DNA of 64,000 bases from an uncultured Sterolibacterium sp. (lineage in GTDB: Bacteria; Pseudomonadota; Gammaproteobacteria; Burkholderiales; Rhodocyclaceae): the NCBI GenBank assembly GCA_903904605.1, contig CAIVDC010000017.1, forward strand, positions 51,521-115,520. The letters are read 5' to 3'. A program made the translations under genes and the position numbers. Positions 55,316 through 64,000 of this stretch are shown here, one piece after another (the first letter of the stretch is position 1; each line of letters opens with the position of its first letter). A model generated the notes under the pieces. The model was not told where the DNA came from, made no database searches, and saw nothing but the letters and a program-made list of their open reading frames with translations.

Positions 55316-56116
55316 ATGAGTGCTGTCCCAGAATCCGGAAGCGACGCCGTCCTGCTGCGCGACGACGCAGAGCGTGTGGCGACGCTGACCCTGAATCGCC
55401 CTGGCCAGTTCAACTCGCTGTCCCAGGCCCTGCTCGGCCGGCTGCAGGACGAACTCGATGCCATCGCCCGGGATTCCTCGATCCGCGCCGTGGTCATCAG
55501 CGGCGCGGGGCGTGCCTTCTGCGCCGGCCACGACCTGAAGGAAATGCGCGGCAATCACGGCAAGGAATACATGCAGGCGCTGTTCCGCCAATGCGGCCGG
55601 GTGATGACGACGCTGACCGAGATGCCGCAGCCGGTGATCGCCAGGGTTCATGGCATCGCCACCGCGGCCGGCTGCCAGTTGGTGGCCATGTGCGATCTCG
55701 CGGTGGCCGCGGCAGAGGCACGCTTCGCCGTCTCGGGCATCAATGTCGGCCTGTTCTGCTCCACGCCGGCCGTGGCGCTGTCGAGAAACATGGGGCGCAA
55801 GGCGGCAATGGAAATGCTGCTTACCGGCGACTTCATCGATGCCGGGGAGGCCCTGCGCCGCGGTCTGGTCAACCGGGTGGTGGCGGCGCCGGAACTCGAC
55901 GCCGAGGTGAAAAGACTGACCGACAGCATTTGCGCCAAGTCCTCGGTCGCCGTGGCCATGGGCAAGCGGATGTTCTACCGGCAGCTCGAAATGGGGCTGG
56001 CGGGCGCCTATCAGCTCGCCTCGGAGACCATGGCCTGCAACATGATGGCGGAGGATGCCGGCGAGGGCATCGATGCCTTCATGGCCAAACGCAAGCCGCA
56101 ATGGAAGGGGTGCTAG
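55316..56116 (+). CDS. Enoyl-CoA hydratase/isomerase family protein
   Basis: The 266-residue crotonase-fold protein shows ATLTLNRPGQFNSLS, the oxyanion-hole strand FCAGHDLKEM, and HGIATAAGCQLVAMCDLAVAA. One usual catalytic Glu position appears replaced (NVGLFCSTPAVAL), as in the ECHDC3-like branch, so classic hydratase activity is not assured. ATG 55316 follows GGAGGC. It stands before a LivGFKHM transporter and may serve beta-oxidation of the transported acid. Confidence 0.88.
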   Translation: MSAVPESGSDAVLLRDDAERVATLTLNRPGQFNSLSQALLGRLQDELDAIARDSSIRAVVISGAGRAFCAGHDLKEMRGNHGKEYMQALFRQCGRVMTTLTEMPQPVIARVHGIATAAGCQLVAMCDLAVAAAEARFAVSGINVGLFCSTPAVALSRNMGRKAAMEMLLTGDFIDAGEALRRGLVNRVVAAPELDAEVKRLTDSICAKSSVAVAMGKRMFYRQLEMGLAGAYQLASETMACNMMAEDAGEGIDAFMAKRKPQWKGC

Positions 56117-56211
56117 GGGCCGTTCAGTTGCTTAAAAGGCCGCTCTGCCCGATAATCTGCCGTTGCAGAGCCACACATGACAACCAGCGGTGACGGTCGC
56201 CACGAGACGGG

Positions 56212-56981
56212 ATGAAAGACGGCTATATTCTTGAGACCGACAATCTCGTCAAGGAATTCAAGGGATTTGTTGCGGTCGGCGGCGTCAGCCTGAAAGTCAG
56301 GCGCGGCAGCATACATGCGCTGATCGGCCCCAATGGCGCAGGCAAGACCACCTGCTTCAACCTGCTCACCAAGTTCCTCGAGCCGACCGGCGGCAGGATC
56401 CGCTATCGGGGCATCGACATCACGCATGAGCAGCCGGCGCAGATAGCGCGCCGCGGCATAGTCCGCTCCTTCCAGATTTCGGCGGTATTTCCGCATTTGA
56501 CGGTGCTCGAGAACGTGCGCATCGCCTTGCAGCGGAAGCTCGGCAATTCCTTTCATTTCTGGCGCTCCGACCGGACCTTGCAGCGCCTCGACGGGCGGGC
56601 CGGCGAGCTTCTCGCCGAGGTCGGACTCGATGCCTATGCGCAGATGGTGGCGGTCGAGCTTCCCTACGGCCGCAAGCGCGCCCTGGAGATCGCCACGACG
56701 TTGGCGCTAGAGCCCGAACTGATGCTGCTCGACGAGCCGACCCAGGGCATGGGCCACGAGGACGTGGACCGGGTCATGCAGCTGATCAAGAAAGTCTCTG
56801 TCAACCGCACCATCCTGATGGTCGAGCACAACATGAAAGTGGTCTCGGGGATTTCCGACATGATCACCGTCCTGGCCCGCGGCTCGGTGCTGGCCGAGGG
56901 TTCCTACGGCGAAATCTCCGCCCACCCCAAGGTGATCGAAGCCTACATGGGCAGTGAACGCGTTGAGCCGGAGGGCGGCTC

Positions 56982-56985
<4 letters not shown>
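56212..56985 (+). CDS. Branched-chain-type ABC ATPase (LivG-like)
   Basis: The 257-residue ATPase has Walker A GPNGAGKTTCFNLL, a LivG-type insert FHFWRSD, Walker B LMLLDEPTQGMG and H-loop MVEHNM. It pairs with the next gene to power the LivHM permease. The set belongs to the HAAT family, which takes up branched-chain amino acids, amides, urea or aromatic and other organic acids. Signature region ELPYGRKRALEIATTLA is the divergent form usual in LivG. Confidence 0.93.
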
Positions 56986-57689
<704 letters not shown>

Positions 57690-57732
57690 TCGTTCGTAAC
57701 GGCGTCTTGCCACATCAATAGGAGACTGGACC

Positions 57733-58965
57733 ATGAAACACAAATTGCTTTGCGTAGCCATCGCCGCGGCGCTCATACCTGCGGCTCCGGCAGTATTGGC
57801 GCAGGCCAAGCCGGCAGCCATGAAGCTCTCGGACAACATGGTCAAGATCGGCGTGCTCACCGACATGTCCGGCGTCTATTCAGATCTCGGCGGCCAGGGC
57901 GCCGTGACCGCGGTACAGATGGCGATCGACGACTTCAAGGCGCAATACAAGCCGAAGTTCAAGATCGAAATGGTCTATGCCGACCACCAGAACAAGGCCG
58001 ACGTGGGCTCCAACAAGGCGCGCGAGTGGTACGACACCCAGGGCGTGGACATGGTCACCGACCTGCTCAACTCCGGGGTGGCGCTGGCGGTTGCCAAGGT
58101 GACGCAGGAGAAGAAGCGCGTCGTGATGGTCGTCGGCGCCGGCTCGACGCGGCTGACCGACCAGGACTGCACGCCGAACACGGTGCATTACGCCTACGAT
58201 ACCTATTCCCTCGCCAACGTCGCGGGCAAGGCCATCGTCAAGAACGGCGGCGACACCTGGTTCTTCCTCACCGCCGACTACGCTTTCGGCCAGTCGCTGG
58301 AGAAGGACACCTCGGACGTGGTCAAGGCCAACGGCGGCAAGGTGCTGGGCTCGGTGCGGCACCCGCTCAATGCCTCGGACTTCTCCTCCTACCTGCTCCA
58401 GGCGCAGGCATCGAAGGCCAAGATCATCGGCCTGGCCAACGCCGGCGGCGACACCATCAACGCCATCAAGGCGGCCAGCGAGTTCGGCATCACCAAGACG
58501 CAGCACCTCGCCGGCCTGCTGATGTTCATCACCGACATTCATGCCCTCGGCCTGCAGACCACCCAGGGCATGCTGCTGACCTCGGGCTTTTACTGGGACA
58601 AGGACGACGCGACGCGCAAGTTCGCCAAGCGCTACTTCGACAAGACCAAGCGCATGCCGACGATGGTCCAGGCCGGTGACTACTCGGCGGTGACGACTTA
58701 TCTCAAGGCGGTCGTGGCGGCCGGTACCGACGACGCCGCGGCCGTGATGAAGAAGATGAAGGAGACGCCGATCAACGATTTCTTCGCCAAGAACGGCACG
58801 ATCCGCGTCGATGGCCGGATGATCCACGACATGTACCTGATGCAGGTGAAGAAGCCGTCGGAGTCGAAGTATCCCTGGGACTATTACGACATCAAGTCGG
58901 TGGTTCCCGGCAACGAGGCCTACCAGCCGCTGTCGGTATCGCACTGCTCGCTGGTGAAGAAATGA
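57733..58965 (+). CDS. Periplasmic substrate-binding protein (LivK-like)
   Basis: The 410-residue protein has a signal peptide (to about AVLAQA|KPAA) and the Peripla_BP_6 fold: VKIGVLTDMSGVYSDLGGQGAVTAVQMAIDDF, then VGAGSTRLTDQDC and WFFLTADYAFGQSLEKDTSD. It supplies ligand to LivHM. Its type resembles binding proteins for aromatic or other organic acids more than strict leucine binders, but the ligand is not certain. ATG 57733 follows AGGAGA. A strong stem-loop follows the gene. Confidence 0.92.
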   Translation: MKHKLLCVAIAAALIPAAPAVLAQAKPAAMKLSDNMVKIGVLTDMSGVYSDLGGQGAVTAVQMAIDDFKAQYKPKFKIEMVYADHQNKADVGSNKAREWYDTQGVDMVTDLLNSGVALAVAKVTQEKKRVVMVVGAGSTRLTDQDCTPNTVHYAYDTYSLANVAGKAIVKNGGDTWFFLTADYAFGQSLEKDTSDVVKANGGKVLGSVRHPLNASDFSSYLLQAQASKAKIIGLANAGGDTINAIKAASEFGITKTQHLAGLLMFITDIHALGLQTTQGMLLTSGFYWDKDDATRKFAKRYFDKTKRMPTMVQAGDYSAVTTYLKAVVAAGTDDAAAVMKKMKETPINDFFAKNGTIRVDGRMIHDMYLMQVKKPSESKYPWDYYDIKSVVPGNEAYQPLSVSHCSLVKK

Positions 58966-58972
58966 TCGAGAG

Positions 58973-59001
58973 CGGCGGCGCGGAGGTTTTTCGCGCCGCC
59001 G
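58973..59001 (+). terminator. Perfect 10-bp stem-loop after livK-like gene
   Basis: CGGCGGCGCG (58973-58982) pairs with CGCGCCGCCG (58992-59001) around a 9-base loop that contains five T. It sits between the binding-protein gene and the permease genes. Such hairpins usually protect upstream mRNA or reduce downstream transcription, so that the binding protein is made in excess. Confidence 0.65.
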
Positions 59002-59013
59002 TGACGACCAGCC

Positions 59014-59901
59014 ATGACTGAAATTTTCGACATCCCTATCCAGGCGTTGATGGGCCAGCTCATGCTGGGCCTGGTCAACGGTTCGTTCTATGCCGTCCTC
59101 AGCCTCGGCCTGGCGGTGATCTTCGGCATGTTGAACATCATCAATTTCGCCCACGGTGCCCTCTACATGATGGGCGCCTTCCTGGCGTGGATGGGCCTCG
59201 AATACCTGGGGATCGGCTACTGGCAGGCGCTGGTCCTGGCGCCCCTGACGGTCGGCGTCTTCGGTATCGTCATCGAACGCACCATGCTGCAATGGCTCTA
59301 CAAGCTCGATCATCTCTACGGACTGCTCCTGACCTTCGGCCTGGCTCTCGTCATCGAGGGCTTGTTCACCAACGGCTACGGCGTCTCCGGCCAGCCCTAC
59401 TCGATACCGGCCGAACTCTCGGGCGGCTTCAACCTGGGCTTCATGTTCCTGCCCCACTACCGCGGCTGGGTGATTCTCGCCTCCTTGGCCGTCTGCTTCG
59501 GCACCTGGTTCGGGATCGAGAAGACGCGCCTGGGCGCCTATCTGCGCGCCGCCACCGAGAACCCCAAGCTGACCCAGGCCTTCGGCATCAATGTGCCGCT
59601 GATGGTCATGCTGACCTACGGCTTCGGCGCCGCCCTGGCCGGTTTCGCCGGCGTTCTGGCGGCGCCGGTGATCCAGGTCAGCCCCCTGATGGGTTCGCAC
59701 CTCATCATCACGGTCTTTGCCGTGGTGGTGATCGGCGGCATGGGCTCGATTCTCGGTTCCATCCTCACCGGTCTCGGCCTGGGCGTGATCGAGGGAATCA
59801 CCAACCTGCTCTACCCGGCGGCATCCGCCACCGTGGTCTTCGTCATCATGGCCATCGTCCTGCTGGTGCGGCCGGCCGGATTGTTCGGAAAAGAACAATG
59901 A
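59014..59901 (+). CDS. Branched-chain-type ABC permease (LivH-like)
   Basis: The 295-residue membrane protein has eight or so helices and the LivH features GLVNGSFYAVLSLGLAVIFGMLNIINFAHGALYMMGA and GMGSILGSILTGLGLGVIEG. It forms the channel with LivM. Its stop overlaps the LivM-like ATG. Confidence 0.93.
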   Translation: MTEIFDIPIQALMGQLMLGLVNGSFYAVLSLGLAVIFGMLNIINFAHGALYMMGAFLAWMGLEYLGIGYWQALVLAPLTVGVFGIVIERTMLQWLYKLDHLYGLLLTFGLALVIEGLFTNGYGVSGQPYSIPAELSGGFNLGFMFLPHYRGWVILASLAVCFGTWFGIEKTRLGAYLRAATENPKLTQAFGINVPLMVMLTYGFGAALAGFAGVLAAPVIQVSPLMGSHLIITVFAVVVIGGMGSILGSILTGLGLGVIEGITNLLYPAASATVVFVIMAIVLLVRPAGLFGKEQ

Positions 59902-60833
59902 GCCGAAAGACGCTTGCCTACCTGTTGCTTCTGGCCGCCGGCCTCGCTGCGCCTTTCTTCGTCTATCCGGTCCTGGTGATGAAGGTGCTGTGCTTCGCCC
60001 TGTTCGCCTGCGCCTTCAACCTGCTGCTCGGCTACACGGGACTGCTCTCCTTCGGCCATGCGGCATTCTTCGGCACGGGCGCCTATGTCGCCGGCTACGC
60101 CATCAAGGGCTGGGGCCTGCCCACCGAACTGGGTCTCCTCGCCGGTACCGCCGCTGCGGCGATTCTGGGCTGGGCATTCGGCAGTCTGGCGATACGCCGC
60201 ACCGGCATCTATTTCGCCATGGTCACCCTGGCGTTGGCGCAGATGGTTTATTTCATCTTCCTGCAGGCGCCATTCACCGGCGGCGAGGACGGTCTCCAGG
60301 GCGTGCCCCGCGGAACGCTCCTGGGTCTCGTCGATCTTTCCAGGGACATCAATCTCTACTATTTCGTGCTGGCCATTTTTGCCTTCGGCTTCTGGCTGAT
60401 CTACCGGACCATCCATTCCCCGTTCGGCCAGATCCTGAAGGCGATACGGGAGAACGAGCCGCGTGCGATTTCCCTGGGCTACGACGTGGCGAAGTACAAG
60501 CTGCTCGCCTTCGTCATTTCCGCGACCCTGTCGGGGCTGGCCGGCGCCACCAAGATGCTGGTGTTCAAGTTCGCCACCCTCACCGACGCCCACTGGCACA
60601 GTTCGGGCGAAGTGGTCCTGATGACCATCCTCGGCGGCATGGGCACGGTGTTCGGCCCGGTCGTCGGGAGCAGCGTGATCATCACCCTGCAGAACGAACT
60701 GGCCGACAAGGTCGGCTCCCTGGTGACGGTGATCATGGGCAGCATCTTCGTGATCTGCGTACTCCTCTTTCGACGCGGCATCGTCGGCGAGATTATCGCG
60801 CTCTACAGGCGCATGGTCGGGCAAAAAGGCTGA
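59898..60833 (+). CDS. Branched-chain-type ABC permease (LivM-like)
   Basis: The 311-residue membrane protein has LivM features NLLLGYTGLLSFGHAAFFGTGAYVAG, RTGIYFAMVTLALAQM and ILGGMGTVFGPVVGS. The ATG at 59898 overlaps the LivH-like stop as ATGA. It completes the transporter. No further gene of the operon follows; the next gene is a c-di-GMP protein. Confidence 0.93.
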   Translation: MSRKTLAYLLLLAAGLAAPFFVYPVLVMKVLCFALFACAFNLLLGYTGLLSFGHAAFFGTGAYVAGYAIKGWGLPTELGLLAGTAAAAILGWAFGSLAIRRTGIYFAMVTLALAQMVYFIFLQAPFTGGEDGLQGVPRGTLLGLVDLSRDINLYYFVLAIFAFGFWLIYRTIHSPFGQILKAIRENEPRAISLGYDVAKYKLLAFVISATLSGLAGATKMLVFKFATLTDAHWHSSGEVVLMTILGGMGTVFGPVVGSSVIITLQNELADKVGSLVTVIMGSIFVICVLLFRRGIVGEIIALYRRMVGQKG

Positions 60834-60872
60834 TTTTTTATTCGGGAATCTGTTCGGCCCCGGAACGCCGGT

Positions 60873-63650
60873 ATGGGCGAGTCGGCTAACTTCAGGAAGC
60901 GCAACGACGTGTCATCCAGTACCCAAGCCGGAAGGGTAGGTGTGGCGGAACTGAGCGCGGGCCAGCTCGGCAGACGCTATGTCCGCGTATTGCTGCTGAT
61001 CGCCGTCATGGCCGTCGTTTCCCAGGCGGCCATGCAATTCCATATTGCCGACCAGGTCTCCGACTCGCACGTCGTCGATATCGCTAGCAGGCAGAGCTTG
61101 CTGAGCCAGGAAATCGCCAAGTTGAGTCTTTACATCGCGGCTGCGCGATCGGCCGATGCCGCATCGCGTTATCGCCGGGAACTCGAAGAAGACCTGCGTC
61201 TTTGGCAACGCTGCCATCTCGGTCTGTTGAACGGCGATAGCGGAATGGGCTTGCCGGGGAAGAACAGCAGCGAGGTCGTCGCGCTTTTCGCCAGCATCCG
61301 GCCGCATTACGACGCCATCGTTGCCGCTGCCCGGGCGATCTCCTCGGCCTCCGCAGACGCGGCGACGCTCGAGCAGAATGTCGGCGAGATAACGGCGCAT
61401 GAGTCCGGATTTCTGCAGGGCATGAACGAAATCGTATCCCGCTACGGGCAGGAGGCGAGAGCGAAGATCGAATTCACCAAGTGGCTTGCGCTGGCCTTGC
61501 TGGCCATCATGCTGGTGCTGCTGATGATCGAGGATGCTTTCATCTTCGGTCCGGCGACGCGTCGCATCAAGCGGGATGCGCAAGCGCTCGCCGAGCAGGA
61601 AGCGCGCTGGCGGGAAACAGTCGATTCGCGGCACGAGGGCATCATCACGATAGACGCGCGGGGCGCCGTGATCGATTTCAATTCCGTGGCAGAAGCGGTG
61701 TTCGGCTGGAAGAAGGAAGAAATCCTCGGCCGCCAGATGGCCGACCTGCTGTTTCCCAATCAGCTTAGGCAGGCCCATCGGCTGGGGCTGGCCCACTTCA
61801 TTCAAGCCCGCCAGTCGAACAGCACGAACCGGCAGATGGAAATCACCGCCTTGCGCCGCGACGGTTCGGCATTTCCGGTCGAACTGACGATCACGACGAT
61901 CCGACAGAATGATCAGGATCTCTTTACCGCCAGCATCCGAGACATTTCGGAGCGTAAGCGCGCCGAAGCCGATCTGCAGGTCGCCGCAATCGCTTTCGAG
62001 TCGCAGGAGGGCATGATCATCACCGATGCGGAGCGGCGTATCCTCCGCGTCAACAAGGCGTTCACGGGACTCACCGGCTACTCTGCGGAAGAAGCGCTGG
62101 GCCAGACGCCGCGGCTGCTCAAGTCCCACCTCCATGACGCGGCATTCTATGCCGGGATGAACGAGAAGCTCCAGCGCCGGGGGAGCTGGAAGGGCGAAAT
62201 CTGGAATCGGCGCAAGAGCGGCGAGGTCTATCCGGGACGGCTCACCATCACCGCGGTCAAGAACGAAGCCGGAACGGTCACGCACTACGTCGGCACGCTG
62301 ACCGACATCACCGCGCGCAAAGCCTCGGAAGCGAAGATCAACAGTCTCGCTTTCTACGACCCGCTGACCGGGCTGCCGAACCGCAGATTGCTGCTCGACC
62401 GGCTGAGCCACGCCATGGCGTTCTGCGCGCGCAGTGCGAAGTACGGCGCCTTGATGCTCATCGACCTGGACAACTTCAAGACCATCAACGACACCAGCGG
62501 CCACAATATCGGCGATATGCTGTTGCGCCAGGTTGCTCTGCGCCTGACCACGTGCATCCGCGAAGGCGACACCGTGGCCCGGCTGGGCGGCGACGAATTC
62601 GTGGTGATGCTGGAACATCTGAGCGAAGACCCGCATGAGGCCGCCGCGCAAACCGAGAGCGTCGTCGAAAAAATTCTCAGCACGCTCAACGAGTCCTACC
62701 AGCTTGAACGTTCCGAGTATCACAGCAGCCCCAGCATCGGCATCATCCTGTTCGCGGGTCATCAATGCACCATCGATGAACTGTTGAAGCGGGCCGATCT
62801 CGCCATGTACCAGGCCAAGGCCGCAGGACGCAACACCCAGCGCTTCTTCGATCCGGAAATGCAGGCCGAGGTCACCCGGCGCGCAGCCATGGAGGACGGT
62901 TTGCGCGAGGCGCTCCTGAAAGACCAGTTTCTGCTTTTCTATCAGGCTCAGGTGGATGGTCAGCGCGGCCTGACGGGTGTGGAGGTGCTGCTGCGCTGGC
63001 AACATCCGAAACGCGGTCTGGTGTCGCCGGCCGAGTTCATTGCGCTGGCGGAGGAAACCGGCGTGATCCTGCCGTTGGGCAAATGGGTCCTGGAAACCGC
63101 TTGCCGGCAACTGGCGCTATGGGCGGAAATACCGGAGATGGCCCACCTCACCATCGCGGTGAATGTCAGCGCCCGTCAGCTTCACCATCGCGACTTCGTC
63201 GATCAGGTGCTTTCCGCGCTCGACAGCACGGGCGCCAATCCCTTCCGCCTGAAGCTGGAGCTTACCGAGAGCCTGCTGGTGACCGAAGTGGACAAGGTCA
63301 TCGAAAAAATGACCGTACTGAAGGCCATGGGCGTGGGCTTCGCGCTTGATGACTTCGGCACCGGCTATTCGTCGCTGTTCTACCTCAAGCGTCTGCCCCT
63401 GGATCAGTTGAAGATAGACCGGGGATTCATCAGGGACATTCTGACCGATGCCAACGACGCGGCCATCGCGAAAATGGTCGGCGCGCTGGCCGCCAGCCTG
63501 GGCCTGACGGTCATCGCGGAGGGAGTGGAAAACGAGGAACAGAGCCTCTTTCTCGCCAGCCAGGGCTGCCATGCCTATCAGGGCTATCTATACGGCCATC
63601 CCATGCCGCTGGAGGAGTTTGAGCGGTCCGTGAGGCGGGATGAGCGCTAG
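60873..63650 (+). CDS. PilJ-type sensor, PAS-PAS-GGDEF-EAL protein
   Basis: The 925-residue protein has a membrane helix (~residues 36-52) and a PilJ/NarX-like four-helix sensor (ASRQSLLSQEIAKLSLYIAAARSA). A second helix follows near 205-225, then two PAS domains, GGDEF (RLGGDEFVVML with I-site R-E-G-D) and EAL. In the EAL motif the sequence is E-V-L (GVEVLLRWQHP), a common variant; ELTES, DDFGTGYSSL, KIDRGF and AEGVEN are kept. Dual c-di-GMP function is possible. ATG 60873 is the longest start; GTG 60912 is an alternative. Confidence 0.92.
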   Translation: MGESANFRKRNDVSSSTQAGRVGVAELSAGQLGRRYVRVLLLIAVMAVVSQAAMQFHIADQVSDSHVVDIASRQSLLSQEIAKLSLYIAAARSADAASRYRRELEEDLRLWQRCHLGLLNGDSGMGLPGKNSSEVVALFASIRPHYDAIVAAARAISSASADAATLEQNVGEITAHESGFLQGMNEIVSRYGQEARAKIEFTKWLALALLAIMLVLLMIEDAFIFGPATRRIKRDAQALAEQEARWRETVDSRHEGIITIDARGAVIDFNSVAEAVFGWKKEEILGRQMADLLFPNQLRQAHRLGLAHFIQARQSNSTNRQMEITALRRDGSAFPVELTITTIRQNDQDLFTASIRDISERKRAEADLQVAAIAFESQEGMIITDAERRILRVNKAFTGLTGYSAEEALGQTPRLLKSHLHDAAFYAGMNEKLQRRGSWKGEIWNRRKSGEVYPGRLTITAVKNEAGTVTHYVGTLTDITARKASEAKINSLAFYDPLTGLPNRRLLLDRLSHAMAFCARSAKYGALMLIDLDNFKTINDTSGHNIGDMLLRQVALRLTTCIREGDTVARLGGDEFVVMLEHLSEDPHEAAAQTESVVEKILSTLNESYQLERSEYHSSPSIGIILFAGHQCTIDELLKRADLAMYQAKAAGRNTQRFFDPEMQAEVTRRAAMEDGLREALLKDQFLLFYQAQVDGQRGLTGVEVLLRWQHPKRGLVSPAEFIALAEETGVILPLGKWVLETACRQLALWAEIPEMAHLTIAVNVSARQLHHRDFVDQVLSALDSTGANPFRLKLELTESLLVTEVDKVIEKMTVLKAMGVGFALDDFGTGYSSLFYLKRLPLDQLKIDRGFIRDILTDANDAAIAKMVGALAASLGLTVIAEGVENEEQSLFLASQGCHAYQGYLYGHPMPLEEFERSVRRDER

Positions 63651-63757
63651 GCGGCACCCCCGATCGGGCACCCCGCCGACAGTCCCGGCAGCGCGCCGGC
63701 AAACCCAGACCGGGCAAAACGGTGCATAATTTCGCCTTTTCATAAAGGAGCGCAGAC

Positions 63758-64000
63758 TTGAAGATCCTGGTACCCGTCAAGCGCGTGGTCGATTACAACG
63801 TCAAGGTGCGCGTCAAGTCCGACGGCTCCGGCGTCGATCTGGCCAACGTCAAGATGTCGATGAATCCGTTCGACGAGATCGCCGTCGAGGAGGCGGTCCG
63901 GCTGAAGGAAGCCGGTATCGCCACGGAGGTGATCGCCGTTTCCTGCGGACTTCCCGCCTGCCAGGAAACCCTGCGTACGGCCATGGCCCTGGGCGCCGAC
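63758..64000 (+). CDS. etfB: Electron transfer flavoprotein beta subunit (3'-partial)
   Basis: Eighty-one codons are visible before the window ends. The sequence [37 protein letters not shown] and LGAD are typical EtfB. The start is TTG 63758, seven bases after AAAGGAG; no ATG fits. A CATAAT box at 63724-63729 may be the -10 element. EtfB with EtfA accepts electrons from acyl-CoA and other dehydrogenases; the etfA gene would lie beyond the window. Confidence 0.93.
   Translation, partial: MKILVPVKRVVDYNVKVRVKSDGSGVDLANVKMSMNPFDEIAVEEAVRLKEAGIATEVIAVSCGLPACQETLRTAMALGAD

Noticed and set aside
57880-59898. Long minus-strand open frame of 672 codons opposite the livK- and livH-like genes
   Set aside because: Its composition (H, D, G, R rich) is that of an antisense shadow in high-GC DNA; the plus-strand genes have clear families, starts and ribosome-binding sites.
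60912-63110. Minus-strand open frame of 732 codons opposite the last GGDEF-EAL gene
   Set aside because: It is a shadow of a well-defined c-di-GMP gene, with no recognisable product.

Overview
The window reads as a chromosomal segment of a high-GC betaproteobacterium, most like Rhodocyclales and relatives. This is judged from gene content and codon style (ppk1/ppx beside an mla lipid-transport set, a synthetase-type relA, LivGFKHM ABC genes, DUF1329/DUF1302/RND sets, many GGDEF-EAL proteins), not from a database match. Genes are dense, many start/stop codons overlap as ATGA, and I see no rRNA, tRNA, insertion sequence, prophage or CRISPR array.

Layout. 1-6.2 kb: the end of a diguanylate cyclase with a C-terminal hemerythrin domain, ppiD, fabI, an MtfA-type peptidase and an EamA transporter. 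6.3-15.1 kb (minus strand): a complete quinohemoprotein amine dehydrogenase (QHNDH) operon in the order qhpA-qhpD-qhpC-qhpB-qhpF-qhpE, followed without a gap by two U32-family proteins whose cysteines resemble those of UbiV and UbiU. 15.4-22 kb (plus strand, divergent): DUF1329, DUF1302, an RND/MMPL transporter and a YCF48-like periplasmic protein. 22-28 kb: CcdA plus thioredoxin, small membrane proteins, a thioesterase, an MFS transporter, an amidohydrolase, a GFA protein and a tiny lipoyl-domain protein. 28-35.4 kb: a five-gene minus-strand operon (aldehyde dehydrogenase, UPF0261/Tm-1-like protein, HAD protein, class III aminotransferase, APC permease) divergent from an AraC-family regulator. 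35.5-47 kb: relA, a cysteine hydrolase, ppk1/ppx, an mla-type ABC lipid transporter and an acyl-CoA synthetase. 47-55 kb: a four-gene c-di-GMP operon containing a TonB receptor and YfiR. 55-61 kb: an enoyl-CoA hydratase and a LivGFKHM ABC transporter. 61-64 kb: another GGDEF/EAL protein and the start of etfB.

Main result. Characterised qhp operons use QhpG, an O2- and FAD-dependent monooxygenase, to hydroxylate the tryptophan that becomes the cysteine tryptophylquinone (CTQ) cofactor of QhpC. No such gene is in this window. At the end of the operon, overlapping qhpE, sits a pair of U32 proteins. Characterised U32 proteins (UbiU/UbiV, RlhA, TrhP) are O2-independent hydroxylases. I infer that this pair may replace QhpG, giving an oxygen-independent route to CTQ. 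QhpC itself is intact, with all residues for the three thioether crosslinks and CTQ.

A second result links distant operons. The bipartite motif G(T/C)TATCAA-N5-GGCAA occurs twice, as an 18-bp-arm inverted repeat, between qhpA and the DUF1329 operon, and once between the aldehyde dehydrogenase operon and the araC-type gene near 34.4 kb. This suggests one amine regulon under that regulator: QHNDH turns periplasmic amines into aldehydes, and the second operon could oxidise the aldehydes and transaminate amino compounds.
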